A DNA stretch of 51,648 nucleotides from Cytophagales bacterium (GCA_013298505.1 JAAFHY010000016.1:1-51648); one strand, 5' to 3'; positions 1-8,721 are shown, counted from the stretch's first letter. Notes: generated from the sequence alone by a model not told the origin. Translations and numbers: made by a program.

Positions 1-251
1 TTGCAAAAAATTCTGGTGATCCAGTAGTAATCAGAGGTATTCAAACATTGGCTTGGTTCGTATTAGTAGGATGGGCTGTCTATCCGATTGGGTATATGTG
101 TATGCCTGGAGGATGGCTTAATACAGGATTAGGCTGGAATGCATCGAACGTAGATTTGTTCTATAACATTGCCGATGCGATTAATAAAATTGGCTTCGGT
201 CTAGTAGTGTATAATATAGCTGTGACTAGCAAATCAACTGCAAAGGCTTAG
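1..251 (+). CDS. Proteorhodopsin-type light-driven ion pump, C-terminal part (5' end outside window)
   Basis: The reading frame is open from the window edge (first full codon at base 3) to a TAG stop at 249-251, so only the last two transmembrane helices are present. The segment around residues WAVYPIGY and the last helix, with ADAINKIGFG, match the end of proteorhodopsins. The Lys in INK is the retinal Schiff-base lysine of that family. The protein is an inner-membrane, retinal-bound ion pump, most likely for protons. The helix-C motif that separates proton, sodium and chloride pumps (DTE, NDQ, NTQ) is not in the window, so the ion is not proven. A strong terminator follows, then a lycopene cyclase and blh, which supply the chromophore. 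Confidence 0.9.
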   Translation, partial: AKNSGDPVVIRGIQTLAWFVLVGWAVYPIGYMCMPGGWLNTGLGWNASNVDLFYNIADAINKIGFGLVVYNIAVTSKSTAKA

Positions 252-280
252 TACGGTGGTAGCAATACCCTAGTAAAAAT

Positions 281-312
281 GAAAAAGAGCCATGTATAGT
301 GGCTCTTTTTTT
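281..312 (+). terminator. Rho-independent terminator after the rhodopsin gene
   Basis: An 11-bp perfect stem (AAAAAGAGCCA at 282-292, TGGCTCTTTTT at 300-310) with a 7-nt loop runs into a long T tract. It lies 30 bases after the rhodopsin stop. It should end most rhodopsin transcripts and leave the following cyclase-blh pair on read-through or on its own promoter. The stem also has an A tract on the other side, so it could work in both directions. Confidence 0.88.
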
Positions 313-328
313 TTAATAATCTTCTATT

Positions 329-1537
329 TTGGATAATCAAACTTTTTACAACTTTACTATTACCGGTGCAGGTGCTTCTGGACTTTGGCTAGCAAATGCA
401 CTTTTGCAGCATGGCCTCCTCGACACCAACACCTTGTGTATTGTGGAATCAGATGCGAACAAAGCGAATGATCGAACTTGGTGCTATTGGGCAACTAAGC
501 CTCTTGCACCTACCGTGATGGTTAGCAAAGAATGGCAATCCATCTTCCAACTCAACCTATCAAGCCATTCAGTAAGTTTAGCTCCTTATAGCTATTATCA
601 TTTGCGCAGCGCTGACTTTTATTCGGAATTAAAAAGCAAGCTAGCCAAGTGCACTTCCATCTATTGGCGAAATGAAGAAGTAATCGAAGTCAATGATGTG
701 TCAACGCAGGTTGACGTAAAAACCAAATCACATAACTGGCAATCTGATCGGGTCTTTCTATCAGCACTTCCTCCTCCTTCTCCCACGCAGGATGACAATA
801 AGCTAGCCAACCAGCGCTTTTTGAAAACACAAAGCCCTTCTGCATCGCCTCTATTTTTGTGGCAGTCGTTTGTAGGTTGGAGAGTTGAAACTTCACAAAA
901 GGTTTTTGATGAATCCAGCATGTCGATGATGGATTTTAATGTTGCACAAGGGAACTATACTCAATTCATGTACGAGTTGCCATTTTCGTCCGGGGAAGCA
1001 CTTGTTGAAATGACCCGATTTGGAACGGAGAAATTATCGATTCCAGAGGCAGAAGAAGAACTCAAGCATTACATGGATCGAAAAGGATGCAGTTATAAAA
1101 TCAACGAGGTAGAAATCGGAGCCATACCCATGACACCCCAATTTGATATGCACCGAAAATATTTAACACAAAACGAACGAATTATTTATATCGGTACCTT
1201 GGGTGGAGCCATCAAACCTACCACTGGTTTTGGTTTTAAGCGTATGCAAGTGTATAGCGAAAAACTAGCCCAAGCATTAAAAGAAAATAAAGCTCTCCCC
1301 ACGATGCATCGACCGTATCGATTTCGATTGTATGATATATTACTCTTACGAATTTTAGAAAATCAACCCGATCGTGGAAAGGAAATTTTCGAGCAGTTGT
1401 TCCGAACGCAGCCCATCCAACGCATTTTACGTTTTCTAGATGAAGAGACTTCCATCTTAGAAGAGATAGCCATTTTTTCGAGACTTCCGATACGCTTATT
1501 TTTGAAGTCATTAACCGACCACCTACTAAGCCTTTGA
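329..1537 (+). CDS. crtY: Lycopene cyclase, CrtY family (retinal-pathway copy)
   Basis: This 402-residue FAD/NAD(P)-dependent cyclase closes the psi ends of lycopene into beta rings, giving the beta-carotene that Blh cleaves. The N-terminal dinucleotide-binding motif is GAGASGLWLA, followed by DRTWCYW, MSMMDF, GAIPMTP and GTLGGAIKPTTGFGF, all with counterparts in the second cyclase at 21623-22771. The start is TTG at 329: no ATG occurs before about residue 63, and the position aligns with the ATG of the paralogue (MDNQ against MDST). The stop overlaps the ATG of blh by one base (TGATG), indicating translational coupling. The two cyclases look clearly divergent by eye, so this is not a recent duplication. 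Confidence 0.87.
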   Translation: MDNQTFYNFTITGAGASGLWLANALLQHGLLDTNTLCIVESDANKANDRTWCYWATKPLAPTVMVSKEWQSIFQLNLSSHSVSLAPYSYYHLRSADFYSELKSKLAKCTSIYWRNEEVIEVNDVSTQVDVKTKSHNWQSDRVFLSALPPPSPTQDDNKLANQRFLKTQSPSASPLFLWQSFVGWRVETSQKVFDESSMSMMDFNVAQGNYTQFMYELPFSSGEALVEMTRFGTEKLSIPEAEEELKHYMDRKGCSYKINEVEIGAIPMTPQFDMHRKYLTQNERIIYIGTLGGAIKPTTGFGFKRMQVYSEKLAQALKENKALPTMHRPYRFRLYDILLLRILENQPDRGKEIFEQLFRTQPIQRILRFLDEETSILEEIAIFSRLPIRLFLKSLTDHLLSL

Positions 1538-2442
1538 TGTACACCCAATCAAAACTATTTCAAACCCAAATCGTGCTGCAATTAGTTTTGGTTGCAATTG
1601 TCTACTGGTTTTCAGTTGCTGTAAACGTTCAAGCTGTTGTTTGCGGAATTTTATTGTGTACAGTAGGAATCCCACATGGGTCAAATGATCATCTCTACCG
1701 ACCCGATAAGTCTTTTCTTGGCATGATGAAATTTTTGGGAGTCTACTTGGGCGCCATGTTTCTTTATTTGGGACTATGGTGGATGGCACCGTTATTGGCG
1801 CTCATTCTTTTCTTTGTTATTTCCTTTCACCATTTCGGTCAATCCAATTTCGAGAATGAATCGCTAACCTATTTGCCTTCGTGGCTGTGGGGAGCATGGA
1901 TATTAATTTTTCCTGTGCTTCTACATTTGAATGAAGCTGTTGGAATTTTTCGGAAAATGATTTCTTCAAACACTATTTCTGCAAGTGCAATATTTGATAG
2001 CAGTTCGCTCTCTAGGTTTGGTTGGCCATTTATGGCAATCATTGGGTTAGGGCTTTTCTATTTGATAAGCTTGTTTGTATTTGAACGCAAAGAAATATTT
2101 TATTATTTAGTTCAGTTTGTGGTGATTACTCTCTGGTATTTTGTCACACCACTTTTGTTTGGGTTTATTGTTGTTTTCTGTTTGTGGCACGCGCTACAAT
2201 CGTTGCACCATCAGTCCATTTATTATAGGCAGTCGATGGACGGGAGCTTTAAGAAATTCGTGGTTGCCATGATTCCATTTAGTCTATTGGCGTTGCTCTC
2301 GTTTGGTTTTTACGTTTATCTGAGAGGTTTTCAAATAGCAGAGGCATTTATTCTGTTATCTGTGATCACACTTCCGCATGTGGCTATCATGCATCGTTTG
2401 TATCACACTGCTAGTAAATTGCCCTTGCAAAAAAATGGCTAA
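1537..2442 (+). CDS. blh: Beta-carotene 15,15'-dioxygenase, Brp/Blh family
   Basis: This is a polytopic inner-membrane enzyme of 301 residues that splits beta-carotene into two molecules of retinal. Diagnostic His-rich family motifs are visible: GIPHGSNDHL near residue 50, FHHFGQSNFE near 90, and WHALQSLHHQ near 225, whose histidines are expected to bind the catalytic iron. About eight hydrophobic helices are apparent. The ATG at 1537 overlaps the TGA of crtY and is preferred over an in-frame TTG one codon earlier. With the rhodopsin and cyclase upstream it completes a retinal-supply module. No clear terminator separates its end from the convergent gene at 2522. Confidence 0.9.
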   Translation: MYTQSKLFQTQIVLQLVLVAIVYWFSVAVNVQAVVCGILLCTVGIPHGSNDHLYRPDKSFLGMMKFLGVYLGAMFLYLGLWWMAPLLALILFFVISFHHFGQSNFENESLTYLPSWLWGAWILIFPVLLHLNEAVGIFRKMISSNTISASAIFDSSSLSRFGWPFMAIIGLGLFYLISLFVFERKEIFYYLVQFVVITLWYFVTPLLFGFIVVFCLWHALQSLHHQSIYYRQSMDGSFKKFVVAMIPFSLLALLSFGFYVYLRGFQIAEAFILLSVITLPHVAIMHRLYHTASKLPLQKNG

Positions 2443-2521
2443 ATCAAGTTGCGCACGCGATTAAGGACTACATTTCCCCAGTTATCTGAAAAAGCCTCAA
2501 GACGCCATTCTTATGCATTTG

Positions 2522-3724
2522 CTAAAAGAATCTGGAGACGCGTAGTTGGATGAGGTTGTCCGTCCTAAAATTAGACAAGATTTCTTTAGGCGAAACCTCA
2601 TTCAACAGATTAGCCATCACGGCCACCTTCCAAGCCTCGCCCAATCTGCGCGAGCCCTCCATCCTGTAAAGTTGCGTGCCCTTGGTTCTATCAACTATAC
2701 CTCCCATCAATAGTTCTGTGCTTTTTACATCGTTCAATGCAATGCGTGCACCTATGAAAACATCGTCATCCAAGCCAGAAAAAGTTAACAGGCCTCGGCT
2801 GTCATAAAGATATTCTGAAACAACCCCCAAATCGACTCCACTCGACCGAATGTTTCCAAACGTATATTCAAAACCAGCAACGGCAGCAACAAAGCTCTGC
2901 CTTTCGGTAGTTCTGTAAATCGACTCTAATTTAAACTGCCAAGCATCTTTGGTGTATTGAAGGTTTAAACCGCTTTGATTAATAACAGGATATGATAAAT
3001 CTAAACCTGTAGCAGGATTGAAACCCAGATACAATGGGTCTCGTGACACACCATAGAAATGCGAAAGCCCCGTATCCACATTGCCAAACGACTTCGACCA
3101 ACGCACGGCAAATGATGGATGCCACTCTTTGAGGTCATTCACAAACGGAATATCTTCTCGCGCAATGGCAACGGGAAATCGGTAGCGCCCTTTATCAGAG
3201 GGAAACTGCCTACGTCTGGCCGCGGGCAAATAGTAAAATTCAAAGTCGCCAATTTTGGTTGGGTAGTTGAATTGCACCATCGGCTGACCTAGTTTCTCTT
3301 CTCCATCAAAACTCTCTACTTGGTCGGCTTGGTTGATAACATCTACCAAATGATTTGACTCCGTTACGCCCCAAAATACTTTTTTGAAACCGACACTCAC
3401 GCTCCAACTCTTTTTGTTGTATCGATAGTACGCTTCGCGCACATCGAAATGGGTTCGATTGGGGTCATTCAAACTGCTTCTAAAAAACAGCTCGACTTTA
3501 AACAAATGTTTTCCATCGGCTGACTGAAGATTATATTTTGGTTTGATAGCACCTGATAGAAAATTTTGAAGCTGATTGGCGTACGCGCCTTTGTTGCTAA
3601 AATATTGGTTTTCTACCTCAAGCTCCAACGAAAAATCAGACGACCATTTTTTTTCCTCTGCCTCTTGCGAGAAACCGCTTATTGACCTAAACGAAACAAA
3701 CAATAAAATTAAAGAAACCCTCAT
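2522..3724 (-). CDS. Outer-membrane beta-barrel protein (DUF1302-like) of the MMPL exporter operon
   Basis: The 400-residue protein has an N-terminal signal peptide (hydrophobic LILLFV core, likely cleavage after FSQ). The rest is rich in alternating aromatic strands and ends in the aromatic SRFF, as outer-membrane barrels do. It sits 15 bases after the LolA-like gene and is the last gene of the TetR-MMPL-LolA-like set. An MMPL exporter, a periplasmic LolA-like carrier and a barrel together suggest an envelope route for a hydrophobic molecule. I do not recognise a specific substrate; the family assignment comes from architecture and context. Confidence 0.7.
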   Translation of the reverse strand: MRVSLILLFVSFRSISGFSQEAEEKKWSSDFSLELEVENQYFSNKGAYANQLQNFLSGAIKPKYNLQSADGKHLFKVELFFRSSLNDPNRTHFDVREAYYRYNKKSWSVSVGFKKVFWGVTESNHLVDVINQADQVESFDGEEKLGQPMVQFNYPTKIGDFEFYYLPAARRRQFPSDKGRYRFPVAIAREDIPFVNDLKEWHPSFAVRWSKSFGNVDTGLSHFYGVSRDPLYLGFNPATGLDLSYPVINQSGLNLQYTKDAWQFKLESIYRTTERQSFVAAVAGFEYTFGNIRSSGVDLGVVSEYLYDSRGLLTFSGLDDDVFIGARIALNDVKSTELLMGGIVDRTKGTQLYRMEGSRRLGEAWKVAVMANLLNEVSPKEILSNFRTDNLIQLRVSRFF

Positions 3725-3739
3725 TATAAGTCAGTCAAT

Positions 3740-4519
3740 TTAATTTTTAAGGCTTTCTTCCGTAAGGTCTTTGTCAGACAACCCAACTTTGAATTTGTAA
3801 TTCGTGAAAACAAGGTCAGTCTTTTTGCCATTTTGATGATTCGTCATAGCGAGTTTATCGGCTCGCCAAAATTTGCTTGCATATTGTTTGTACCCTTCGT
3901 ATTCGAGTGTTTTCAACTTGGTATTCTTTCTATCGAAGTATTCAATTTTTTCAAAGCGAAAGTTTTTATCCAAGTTGAAGTAGCCCACTTTTTTGGAGTA
4001 GCCACTCTTTACATCGGTCGGGTACATCTCTACCACCGCCATTCTAGTTCCGTTTATGGTAGTCTCCTCTATAAACTTGTATGTGAATTTTTCTACTTCA
4101 AAAGACGACAAGTCTTCAAAGGCAAATTCGCTTCCCATAAACGGGCCCGATTTGTTAGTTGAAGAAATTCTTTTGACACGGGCAATCGAGGGAAGAAAAA
4201 TCCACTGGTCGTCATCACTTTTTTTGTGCGTGTAGGTAAGCGTTTTTGTGCCCTTCACATCTTTGGGGCTGTTAAACTCCACAATTGATTTGTCTCCATC
4301 GCCTTTTACTTCCAAAGTTTTATTCGATAGCAGATTGATGGATGTTTGACCTTGCTTGTTGGTCAAAATCATTTTCAAATCTGTTTGCGCACTTTCAAAT
4401 CCTTCGTCCCACTCTTTCGATTTCTTTGCTATCTCCAGACCTTTGTCCTGTGCCATGGCAAATAAAGTAAAGAGAAGGAAGACATTTAACGATAATAATT
4501 TTGCGTTAGTGATTTTCAT
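3740..4519 (-). CDS. Outer-membrane lipoprotein-sorting protein (LolA-like fold)
   Basis: This 259-residue secreted protein has a signal peptide (LLSLNVFLLFTLFAMAQ, cleavage near residue 23). It resembles the LolA-like family often encoded beside MMPL transporters: an N-terminal MILTNKQGQ strand, then DVKGTKTLTY, WIFLPSIARVKRIS and FMGSEFAFEDLS, which are characteristic of that family. It is probably a periplasmic carrier or adaptor for lipid-like cargo of the exporter encoded 11 bases upstream. It is not canonical LolA, which lacks these motifs. The substrate is unknown. Confidence 0.8.
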   Translation of the reverse strand: MKITNAKLLSLNVFLLFTLFAMAQDKGLEIAKKSKEWDEGFESAQTDLKMILTNKQGQTSINLLSNKTLEVKGDGDKSIVEFNSPKDVKGTKTLTYTHKKSDDDQWIFLPSIARVKRISSTNKSGPFMGSEFAFEDLSSFEVEKFTYKFIEETTINGTRMAVVEMYPTDVKSGYSKKVGYFNLDKNFRFEKIEYFDRKNTKLKTLEYEGYKQYASKFWRADKLAMTNHQNGKKTDLVFTNYKFKVGLSDKDLTEESLKN

Positions 4520-4530
4520 AACTTTTTATT

Positions 4531-6861
4531 TTAATTAGTTGATTTATTGAACTTGATAATAATACCCGGAAGCGCTACCAAACAGATAACTACCGATGCC
4601 ATCAGGATAATGATGGTGATGAGTGCCAACGAAGAGTTAATTAAAAAGGTAGATTGCGTCAACACAAAAAAACCGACACACAAAATAAGATTGGTGGCAA
4701 CAATGGCTCTACCCACTTTATCAAAAGAATATTCAATGGCCTGCTTCGAAGTAAGGTGTAGTTCTCGCTTAGCACGAAGATATTTTGAAATGAAGTGAAT
4801 GGTGTTGTCAACAATAATACCCAATGTCATTCCAAAAACGGCCGTCATACCCAAGTTGATACGCCCGAGAATAAAATACCAAATGCCGAAGCCGATAATC
4901 GCTGGTACAACATTCGATATGATGCTGATGAAACCATATTTCATGCTGCGGAAGGTTATCATCAACACCAGCGTGATAAGGATAGCCGACATAATCGAAC
5001 CTGAAATCAGGCTTTTTACTTGCCGCTCGCCAATGTGTGCAAACATGTGCGTAACACTCGAGCCCGTTACATGCATGTGAGCAGGGGCATTTGCTTTCAA
5101 CCAGTTTTCTAATCGCTGTGCTACATCTATCATCTTTTGCGATGAAATCTCCTTGAGTGTTATCGACAGCCTGGTTTCGGACTTATTATTATTTACTTGA
5201 TTGTTCAAGTCCAACCCGTAAGGCAGCGAAAGTTCATAGAGTAACAAATATTGCGCAGCCTCTTGTTGTGATGTTGGTATGCTGTAATATTCAGGTTTGT
5301 CGGCATGCATAGCTCGGTTTACGCGCTTACTCACTTCAGAGAAACTACTCACGTGAACAACCTCTGGTTGTTTTTCTATAAACTTTGCGAAATCGTCAAG
5401 CTTGTTTAAATATTCTGGATTGTTGATTTCTCCTTCCCCGCCAGAGGGAACAGAAAATTCCAAACTGTAAATACCTGTTAAATTTTCATTGATAAAGTCA
5501 GAGTCTTTGCGGAAGGTAATGGACTTATCAAAGTATTTGATGAATTCATCATTGAGCTCGTTCTTCATGGTGAAAAAAGAACCGATGAGCAATAGCACTA
5601 CCGTTGCTATCAGAATTGGGTTTCTTTTCTCGATGGCGAAATCTGCTACCTTATGATAAATGTTTTTATTCTCATCTACTATTTCTTTTGATTGCTTTAC
5701 GTTAAATGGAATGATACTCATGAGCGCGGGTACTGTGGTTAAAGCAAACAACAGTGCGAACGTCATACCCAAAGCCGAGATGTTTCCGAAATCTGCATAG
5801 GGAGGAACATCGCCAGTGTTGAGCGATAGGAAACCAATGATGGTGGTTACGCTGGTGATGATAACCGGAATGGTATTCTGCCGAAAACTCTCAACGATGG
5901 CATCATCTTTGGTCATTCCTGCTCTCATCAAATTTAAAATAGAAATGGTGAGGTGAATACAATCTGCAATCGCCAGAGTACATATAACGATAGGAGTGTT
6001 AGCGGAAGTAGAGGTCAACTCGATGCCAAGCAGAGCAGCAGTGCCAAGTGCGCAAGCAATCGATATGGCAATGGCAATAAATGCGCTGATGGTGCTGGCG
6101 ATAGACCTTATGGTTAAAAAAATCATAATGATAAAAATCAAAAAGACCAATGGAATCAACGTTTGGCCATCACCTTGCGCAGTCTCGCTGAACGCATTGG
6201 ATAAAAACACATTGCCGGAAATATAAATATCAAATTGAGGATGCGCCTTTCCCCATGTTGCAGTCAGGTTTCGGATATAGGAAACCATTTGCGGCAATGC
6301 ATCGGCATCAGATGGTTTACAAGAGATGTTAATGGCCGTGATTGAACCCTTTTCATTTACCAATCTATTTTTTAACAAAGGCTCGCGAATGGCAATTTCT
6401 TTGATTCGTGCCAAATCTTCGCTCGACAAAGAGTCAGTGCGCTCTACTAAATCTGATACAATCAGTCCATCTTCGTTGGCGCGGGTGTGTTGAAAATTCG
6501 TGATGGCATCAACCCTAAACGAGTACGGAGTCTTCCAAGCGGAATCTGCCAGCGCTTTGATGGCCGCCAAGTTCTCAGCGGTAAAAACGTTCCCGTTTTT
6601 GTCAGCAAGTGCAATTAATATGTTCTCGTCCTTCGAGTATACGTTTTCAATTCGCTCAAAAGCCACTAGTTGTGGATTGTCTTTGCTAAAGAAGACCTTG
6701 GTTTCAGAATTGAATTTTAATTTACTTAAACCGAAGCCACACCCAATAGTGATGGAGATAGATAATGCGAGTACCAGCCATTTGTATTTCACCACCCACT
6801 TGCCAAAGGAAGTAGTAGCCTTGTCTAGTTTTGAAAGTTCGTTTTCGTTGGGTTGCTTCAT
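4531..6861 (-). CDS. MMPL/RND-family exporter
   Basis: This 776-residue inner-membrane protein has duplicated RND topology: one N-terminal helix (WLVLALSISITIG), a periplasmic loop, five helices in the middle, a second loop and five helices at the end. GDVPPYADFGNISALGM and the repeated TAVFGMTLGIIVDNTIHF are typical of the MMPL/Patched-like branch rather than the drug-efflux AcrB branch, which is over 1000 residues. It probably uses proton motive force to move a hydrophobic compound or lipid. It is followed by LolA-like and barrel genes and preceded by a TetR repressor, so regulation by ligand-induced derepression is likely. Confidence 0.87.
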   Translation of the reverse strand: MKQPNENELSKLDKATTSFGKWVVKYKWLVLALSISITIGCGFGLSKLKFNSETKVFFSKDNPQLVAFERIENVYSKDENILIALADKNGNVFTAENLAAIKALADSAWKTPYSFRVDAITNFQHTRANEDGLIVSDLVERTDSLSSEDLARIKEIAIREPLLKNRLVNEKGSITAINISCKPSDADALPQMVSYIRNLTATWGKAHPQFDIYISGNVFLSNAFSETAQGDGQTLIPLVFLIFIIMIFLTIRSIASTISAFIAIAISIACALGTAALLGIELTSTSANTPIVICTLAIADCIHLTISILNLMRAGMTKDDAIVESFRQNTIPVIITSVTTIIGFLSLNTGDVPPYADFGNISALGMTFALLFALTTVPALMSIIPFNVKQSKEIVDENKNIYHKVADFAIEKRNPILIATVVLLLIGSFFTMKNELNDEFIKYFDKSITFRKDSDFINENLTGIYSLEFSVPSGGEGEINNPEYLNKLDDFAKFIEKQPEVVHVSSFSEVSKRVNRAMHADKPEYYSIPTSQQEAAQYLLLYELSLPYGLDLNNQVNNNKSETRLSITLKEISSQKMIDVAQRLENWLKANAPAHMHVTGSSVTHMFAHIGERQVKSLISGSIMSAILITLVLMITFRSMKYGFISIISNVVPAIIGFGIWYFILGRINLGMTAVFGMTLGIIVDNTIHFISKYLRAKRELHLTSKQAIEYSFDKVGRAIVATNLILCVGFFVLTQSTFLINSSLALITIIILMASVVICLVALPGIIIKFNKSTN

Positions 6862-6888
6862 GTGGATTGGGTTTTACAATTGAATTCT

Positions 6889-7014
6889 GGTCATTTTATG
6901 AATTAGAGTCATTGTCAGTATCCAAAAAAATGCGCTGTAGCGCACTTTTTCAATCCATTAATTTAACTATTTGCAAATACAGGTCATTTTATGACTGACG
7001 TTCATTTTTATGAC
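6889..7014. promoter_or_regulatory. Three dyad elements of the GTCAT-N3-ATGAC type, candidate TetR operators
   Basis: GTCATTTTATGAC at 6983-6995 is a perfect 5-3-5 palindrome. A near copy (GTCATTTTATGAA) lies at 6890-6902 and a looser one (GTTCATTTTTATGAC) at 7000-7014. They sit between the TetR gene and the exporter gene it probably controls, on both sides of a terminator hairpin. Binding by the neighbouring TetR protein is inferred from position only. Confidence 0.5.
6924..6950 (-). terminator. Hairpin terminator between tetR and the exporter operon
   Basis: TGCGCT-GT-AGCGCA forms a 6-bp GC-rich stem flanked by seven A on one side and CTTTTT on the other, so it can terminate in either direction. 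Read on the minus strand it ends the TetR transcript before the exporter operon. It could instead act as an attenuator if the exporter promoter lies upstream at the dyads. Confidence 0.7.
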
Positions 7015-7021
7015 AAAAAAA

Positions 7022-7642
7022 TTATTTTTTGATTCCGTTCTCCATTAATTCAATGAACGTTTTTAACAACGCTTCTTCAGATATGTTTAATTTATCTTTA
7101 ATTAATGTGCCGCGCACTTTCATGAGCTGCATTATCCCTACCGTGGCGCCATACATCGTCCACGTAAGCGACATCGGGTTGATATTAGGGTTAAGAGAAC
7201 CGTCTTTCTTTGCTTGCACAGCGATGCTCTCTACCAAGTTGGCAATGTTTTCACTGGTTTTATACATCTCCTCTGTTTCTATCAGTCGTTCGTTGACTTC
7301 GTAAAACGAAAACAAGTCGTAGTAATGGGGGTTCTTTTTATAAAAAAGGTAATTGGCCTTGATAATCGCTTTTAGTTTATCGATGGAAGAGATGTTTTTG
7401 TTTTTAATTTTCAAGAAATCATCATAAAGCATGATTCTAGCCTTCACCGTTAAAAAGCTTAAAATCTCTTCTTTGCTTTTAAAGTATAGATAAATGGTGC
7501 CTTTCGCTAACTGCGTTTCGTTGGCAATCAAATCAAGGTTTAATCCATGCAACCCTTTTTCCAGCATGATTTTTTCAGCAGCTTTTAAAATCACTTCTCT
7601 GCGATTTTCTTTTTCTAATTGCTTTCTGGTTTGGGTGCCCAT
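7022..7642 (-). CDS. TetR/AcrR-family transcriptional regulator
   Basis: This is a 206-residue DNA-binding protein. The N-terminal helix-turn-helix is typical of TetR: REVILKAAEKIMLEKGLHGLNLDLIANETQ, then LAKGTIYLYFKSKEEIL at residues about 45-62. The C-terminal ligand domain is variable, as expected. It precedes the MMPL-LolA-like-barrel operon on the same strand, and dyads of the right kind lie between. It is probably the local repressor of that exporter; the ligand is unknown. Confidence 0.88.
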   Translation of the reverse strand: MGTQTRKQLEKENRREVILKAAEKIMLEKGLHGLNLDLIANETQLAKGTIYLYFKSKEEILSFLTVKARIMLYDDFLKIKNKNISSIDKLKAIIKANYLFYKKNPHYYDLFSFYEVNERLIETEEMYKTSENIANLVESIAVQAKKDGSLNPNINPMSLTWTMYGATVGIMQLMKVRGTLIKDKLNISEEALLKTFIELMENGIKK

Positions 7643-7741
7643 TTTTTGATTAACTGATTCTAGCGGTCAAAGTTACACAAAGAATTGTGCAATGGTAACC
7701 TAGCAATCTTCAACGCATAAAGGAAAAAGATTAACTCTAGT

Positions 7742-7774
7742 AGATTACTTGCCGCAGAGTCCGAGGCAAGAGTC
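7742..7774 (-). terminator. Weak hairpin downstream of the DUF5655 gene
   Basis: CTTGCC at 7748-7753 pairs with GGCAAG at 7764-7769, with partial pairing beyond (AGATTA against AGTCT). It lies 14 bases after the stop of the minus-strand gene ending at 7788. There is no immediate T tract, so termination is only possible, not shown. Confidence 0.35.
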
Positions 7775-7787
7775 TATTATTCATGTT

Positions 7788-8198
7788 TTACTTGGAGTTA
7801 AATAAATCATGCGATTGTCTGATAAGTGAAAATAGCTTAGGATTCACTTCTTCAATAGTTGATATCCTGATATGATGTTCATATTGTTTGCCGAATAATA
7901 CAACTTTAAAAACGGGAAAAATACTTTTAGGTTCTGATAGATAGAACTTAACATTTAATTCTTTCCTCATTGGCTTAATTACCAAGAAGGTCTGCGTTTT
8001 GAAGAACACAACACAATTTTTCGTTGCACTGATTTCAACATTTTCAAATTCAAACACTTTGCTCAAAATTTTATCAAAAGCAAACATTAATTCAGTTGGC
8101 TTGCCTGCAAAAAGATTGTCTATGTCTTGATTAATGCAACAATGCCATTGGTTAGCATTCTTTAATGTTCTTTTACATTGCGGACATTTCCAACTCAT
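7788..8198 (-). CDS. DUF5655-like protein with N-terminal zinc ribbon
   Basis: This 136-residue cytoplasmic protein starts with a short metal-binding segment, WKCPQCKRTLKN then WHCC, which has four or more cysteines suited to zinc. The remaining hundred residues (LFAGKPTELMFAFDKIL, then KNCVVFFKTQTFLVIKP) resemble DUF5655, a domain of unknown function common in Bacteroidota and Actinobacteria. It is a single-gene unit between the TetR operon and the MITE. No role can be inferred from its neighbours. Confidence 0.72.
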   Translation of the reverse strand: MSWKCPQCKRTLKNANQWHCCINQDIDNLFAGKPTELMFAFDKILSKVFEFENVEISATKNCVVFFKTQTFLVIKPMRKELNVKFYLSEPKSIFPVFKVVLFGKQYEHHIRISTIEEVNPKLFSLIRQSHDLFNSK

Positions 8199-8265
8199 TT
8201 ATTTTAGAATTTGTTTGTAGTTTAAACGATGTCTACAAAATGGCATATAATTACTTATTCCTGCT

Positions 8266-8445
8266 CATTAGTGGCCAGTTAAAACCAATTTTTTAAATTT
8301 TTTTTCATAGGTAAAATTGATAAAATTTAATCGTGACGATTTGAATCTTAAAGTTGGATAAAGAAAAATTTATCATCGGATTTTGAGCTATTTAACAGTT
8401 TATTTTTAAAATATTTCAAATTCTAATTTTAACTGGCCACTAATG
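8266..8445. mobile_element. 180-bp MITE-like element with perfect 19-bp TIRs and 9-bp target duplication
   Basis: CATTAGTGGCCAGTTAAAA at 8266-8284 is the exact reverse complement of 8427-8445. The 9-mer ATTCCTGCT occurs directly outside both ends (8257-8265 and 8446-8454), as a target-site duplication would. The interior is very AT-rich and has no plausible gene, so the element must be moved by a transposase encoded elsewhere. Perfect ends and an undecayed duplication suggest a recent insertion. The transposase family cannot be named from these ends alone. It lies in the 523-base spacer 8199-8721, in which I see nothing else convincing. Confidence 0.9.
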
Positions 8446-8721
8446 ATTCCTGCTACAAAATCAACTAAAGCCAGCCGTTTTGGTTCGGCTTTAGGCCATA
8501 ATGTGGCCGATGTCTATCATTTCGAATCTTATACATTTCTCACAAAACGTCAAACGAACTCTTTGAATTTTTATGCTTCGTTCCTCGTCACTAAGGCAAA
8601 GTTAATTTTGAAGAATTCGTCTTGAGGCTCATTTCCGCACCTGCAAGCAATAATTAACAAGTAAACAAATTGACTTATCGTATGTTCATAGAATATTATG
8701 TTTTGTAATCTAATTTCCGGC

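Noticed and set aside
1-251. Sodium-pumping (NDQ) rhodopsin
   Set aside because: The visible C-terminal part looks closer to proteorhodopsin, and the deciding motif is outside the window, so no claim is made.
6500-6883. 127-codon plus-strand frame opposite the MMPL exporter
   Set aside because: It lies wholly antisense to a well-supported family member.
8443-8625. 60-codon frame beginning inside the MITE end
   Set aside because: It starts in a terminal repeat, has no family resemblance and no ribosome site; chance frame.
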